A model generated the notes under the pieces. The model saw nothing but the letters and a program-made list of their open reading frames with translations, made no database searches and was not told the DNA's origin. This document shows positions 5,640 to 6,495 of a stretch of 6,495 bases of DNA, piece by piece. Position 1 is the stretch's first letter; each line of letters starts with the position of its first letter. Both the position numbers and the translations under genes were made by a program. The stretch comes from Ch71 sp050945695 (GTDB lineage: Bacteria; Chloroflexota; Anaerolineae; DRVO01), in contig JBMNTK010000211.1 in NCBI GenBank assembly GCA_050945695.1, forward strand, positions 1-6,495. The letters are read 5' to 3'.

Positions 5640-5682
5640 GGCCCTCACCCCCCGCCCCCTCTCCCACACGTGTGGGAGAGGG
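5640..5682. repeat. Intergenic element: shared 11-mer plus 26-bp perfect palindrome
   Basis: GGCCCTCACCC (5640-5650) starts 8 bases after the GH20-like stop and is identical to 3333-3343. It is followed by a perfect 26-bp palindrome at 5657-5682, with half-site CCCTCTCCCACAC and centre CACGTG. There is no U-run after it. Elements built on CCCTCACCCC...CCCTCTCCC...GGGAGAGGG recur between genes in many GC-rich genomes, so this is probably a copy of a dispersed repeat that may also terminate or stabilise transcripts. The in-frame run upstream of the next gene through this area is repeat translation, not protein. Confidence 0.7.
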
Positions 5683-5703
5683 AGCCCGTTCCTTGTCGCG
5701 TTT

Positions 5704-5732
5704 TTAGCGGCGGCTCTGAAGAGCGATATACT
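5704..5732 (+). promoter_or_regulatory. Candidate promoter for the DUF486 gene
   Basis: TATACT at 5727-5732 matches the -10 consensus at 5 of 6 and sits in one of the few AT-rich patches of the window. The -35 region 17 bases upstream (TTAGCG, 5704-5709) is poor. A perfect inverted repeat, GCTCT-GA-AGAGC (5713-5724), fills the spacer and could be an operator. The leader would be about 120 bases. In the rest of 5683-5858 I see only the ribosome site. Confidence 0.4.
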
Positions 5733-5846
5733 ATCGGAGCCGACGACAGAGCCAACCTCAGCCGCTACCCAGTACCGGCCCCGGTTCCTCTGCTCCGTGC
5801 GCATTTCATCCCAGATGCAATGCCGGCAGACAATGCCGAGCGGCGT

Positions 5847-5851
5847 GGAGG
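5847..5851 (+). promoter_or_regulatory. Ribosome binding site of the DUF486 gene
   Basis: GGAGG lies 7 bases before the GTG at 5859. It fixes the start although the frame is open back into the GH20-like gene. The resulting N-terminus (MKTVLLLAVSN) is exactly where the first membrane helix begins. Confidence 0.75.
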
Positions 5852-5858
5852 CTACCCC

Positions 5859-6188
5859 GTGAAGACGGTGCTGCTACTGGCCGTGTCCAACGTGTTCATG
5901 ACCATCGCCTGGTACGGCCACCTCAAGTACAAGTCCGCCCCCCTTCTGAAGGTGATCATCATCAGCTGGTTGATCGCGTTCGTTGAGTACTGCTTTCAGG
6001 TGCCGGCCAACCGGATCGGCCACTCGCAGTTCTCTGCCGCCCAGCTCAAGACCATTCAGGAAGCCATTAGCCTGGTCGTCTTCTCCGGCTTCTCTGTGCT
6101 CTACCTCAAGGAGAGCCTGCGCTGGAACTACATCCTGGGTTTCTTCTTCATCGTGGCCGCGGTATTCGTCATCTTCAAGAAGTGGTGA
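5859..6188 (+). CDS. DUF486 (DMT-superfamily) small membrane protein
   Basis: A 109-residue integral membrane protein of the DUF486 family, with a strong motif-level match over the whole length. It has four hydrophobic helices (about 3-19, 31-48, 66-83 and 89-106), the same layout as small multidrug-resistance-type half-transporters. Family landmarks are NVFMTIAWYGHLKYK (11-25), EYCFQVPANRIG (43-54), SQFSAAQLKTIQEAISL (56-72), LYLKESLRWNYILG (81-94) and the terminal FKKW. The family is grouped with the drug/metabolite transporter superfamily, but no substrate is established. Four-helix members would have to dimerise to transport. The start is GTG with GGAGG 7 bases upstream. The long gap before it, with its own -10-like site, suggests expression independent of the GH20-like gene. 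Confidence 0.93.
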   Translation: MKTVLLLAVSNVFMTIAWYGHLKYKSAPLLKVIIISWLIAFVEYCFQVPANRIGHSQFSAAQLKTIQEAISLVVFSGFSVLYLKESLRWNYILGFFFIVAAVFVIFKKW

Positions 6189-6228
6189 TGACTGTCGGCA
6201 CACTGCTTGCAGGCTAGACCGTGGGGCA

Positions 6229-6250
6229 GGGCAGGCGATGAAGCCCGCCC
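6229..6250 (+). terminator. Weak hairpin between the DUF486 and DUF2188-like genes
   Basis: Bases 6229-6236 and 6243-6250 pair with one A-C mismatch (7 of 8) around a 6-base loop, and TTA follows. It lies 40 bases after the DUF486 stop and 26 before the next start. It might be a weak terminator or attenuator, or simply structure in GC-rich DNA. Confidence 0.25.
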
Positions 6251-6264
6251 TTACATCACGTGTC

Positions 6265-6268
6265 GGAG
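6265..6268 (+). promoter_or_regulatory. Ribosome binding site of the DUF2188-like gene
   Basis: GGAG with a 7-base spacer before the GTG at 6276. It supports the 60-residue form over a 23-residue extension from a TTG at 6207, which would run through the hairpin at 6229-6250. Confidence 0.65.
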
Positions 6269-6275
6269 TGACAAG

Positions 6276-6458
6276 GTGGCCAAGAAGGAAGCGGTCAAGA
6301 AGAACGTGGTAGTGGCAGCCCGTAAGGACGGATCCTGGGCGGTGAAGCGGGAAGGGGCGCGGTGCGCTACCAAGACCCTGCCCACCCGGGAGGAGGCCGA
6401 GGCCTTCGCCAAGGAGCTGGCGTCCGCCGATGGGGTAGAGGTCATCGTCGAGGCCTAA
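6276..6458 (+). CDS. Small DUF2188-like protein
   Basis: A 60-residue basic-then-acidic protein. After a lysine-rich lead (about 1-9) it shows the DUF2188 pattern: a strand VVVAARKDGSWAVKREGA (11-28), then ATKTLPTREEAEAFAKELA (31-49), the T-x-E-E-A helix, and a closing strand VEVIVEA (54-60). The family is small soluble proteins of unknown function with a beta-beta-alpha-beta layout and a conserved W-x-V. Members often have a second, similar repeat, but this one has a single unit. The start is GTG with GGAG 7 bases upstream, and the stop is TAA. It is on the same strand, 87 bp after the DUF486 gene. Co-transcription is possible, but a hairpin lies between them. Confidence 0.8.
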   Translation: MAKKEAVKKNVVVAARKDGSWAVKREGARCATKTLPTREEAEAFAKELASADGVEVIVEA

Positions 6459-6470
6459 CGAGAGGGGCCA

Positions 6471-6495
6471 CGTAGGGGCAGGCCACCGTGCCTGC
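6471..6495. repeat. Inverted repeat cut by the window edge
   Basis: GCAGGC (6478-6483) and GCCTGC (6490-6495) are complementary around a 6-base loop and are preceded by CGTAGGGG. The right arm runs off the window, so the full stem could be longer if CCCC follows. It starts 12 bases after the stop of the DUF2188-like gene. It is either that gene's terminator hairpin or another dispersed intergenic repeat. Confidence 0.45.

Noticed and set aside
5523..5858. In-frame N-terminal extension of the DUF486 protein, overlapping the GH20-like gene end
   Set aside because: The extension is translated from the other frame of the GH20 tail and from the palindromic repeat (a proline-rich PHPPPPLPHVWERE stretch). 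The family starts at the GTG at 5859, which has a good ribosome site.
1..6495. CRISPR arrays, tRNA or rRNA genes, transposases, toxin-antitoxin or phage genes
   Set aside because: I found no regularly spaced direct repeats, no cloverleaf-like sequence and no protein with such motifs. The inverted repeats present are isolated intergenic elements.

Overview
The window is GC-rich (roughly two thirds G+C by eye) and densely coded. It carries several GTG starts with good Shine-Dalgarno sequences and short intergenic inverted repeats. I see no rRNA, tRNA, CRISPR, transposase or phage gene. The gene mix suggests a free-living GC-rich bacterium: a GH20-type glycosidase, a corrinoid-methyltransferase-like URO-D protein, an atypical small phosphatase, and DUF454, DUF486 and DUF2188 proteins. 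The intergenic palindromes of CCCTC...GAGGG type would fit a Chloroflexota-like genome. That placement is inference from gene content and style, not from a marker gene.

Left half (1-2106) is a leftward cluster, read in transcription order. It starts with a low-molecular-weight phosphatase-like protein (2106-1660), followed by a DUF454/YbaN inner-membrane protein (1555-1181) and a small beta-propeller-repeat-like protein (1149-715). It ends with a GNAT acetyltransferase resembling streptothricin acetyltransferases (673-68). Gaps are about 104, 31 and 41 bp, so the genes are probably co-transcribed. An 11-bp perfect hairpin at 1-31 is the likely terminator.

A 184-bp divergent control region (2107-2290) separates the two halves. 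It holds weak promoter candidates on both strands and a small dyad.

Right half (2291-6495) is read rightward. It encodes a URO-D/MtaA-like protein (2291-3322) and a 713-residue cytosolic GH20-like glycosidase with a C-terminal beta-sandwich (3490-5631). These are followed by a DUF486 four-helix membrane protein (5859-6188) and a 60-residue DUF2188-like protein (6276-6458). Both larger genes are followed, about ten bases after the stop, by the same 11-mer and then a strong inverted repeat, which suggests a dispersed intergenic repeat family. The right edge cuts another inverted repeat.

The most interesting element is the URO-D-like/GH20-like pair. The URO-D protein has the family fold motifs but lacks both cysteines of the MtaA-type zinc site, and it sits beside an intracellular hexosaminidase-like enzyme. 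This suggests a role in carbohydrate rather than classical methanol or haem metabolism. No obviously new multi-gene defence or mobile system is visible.
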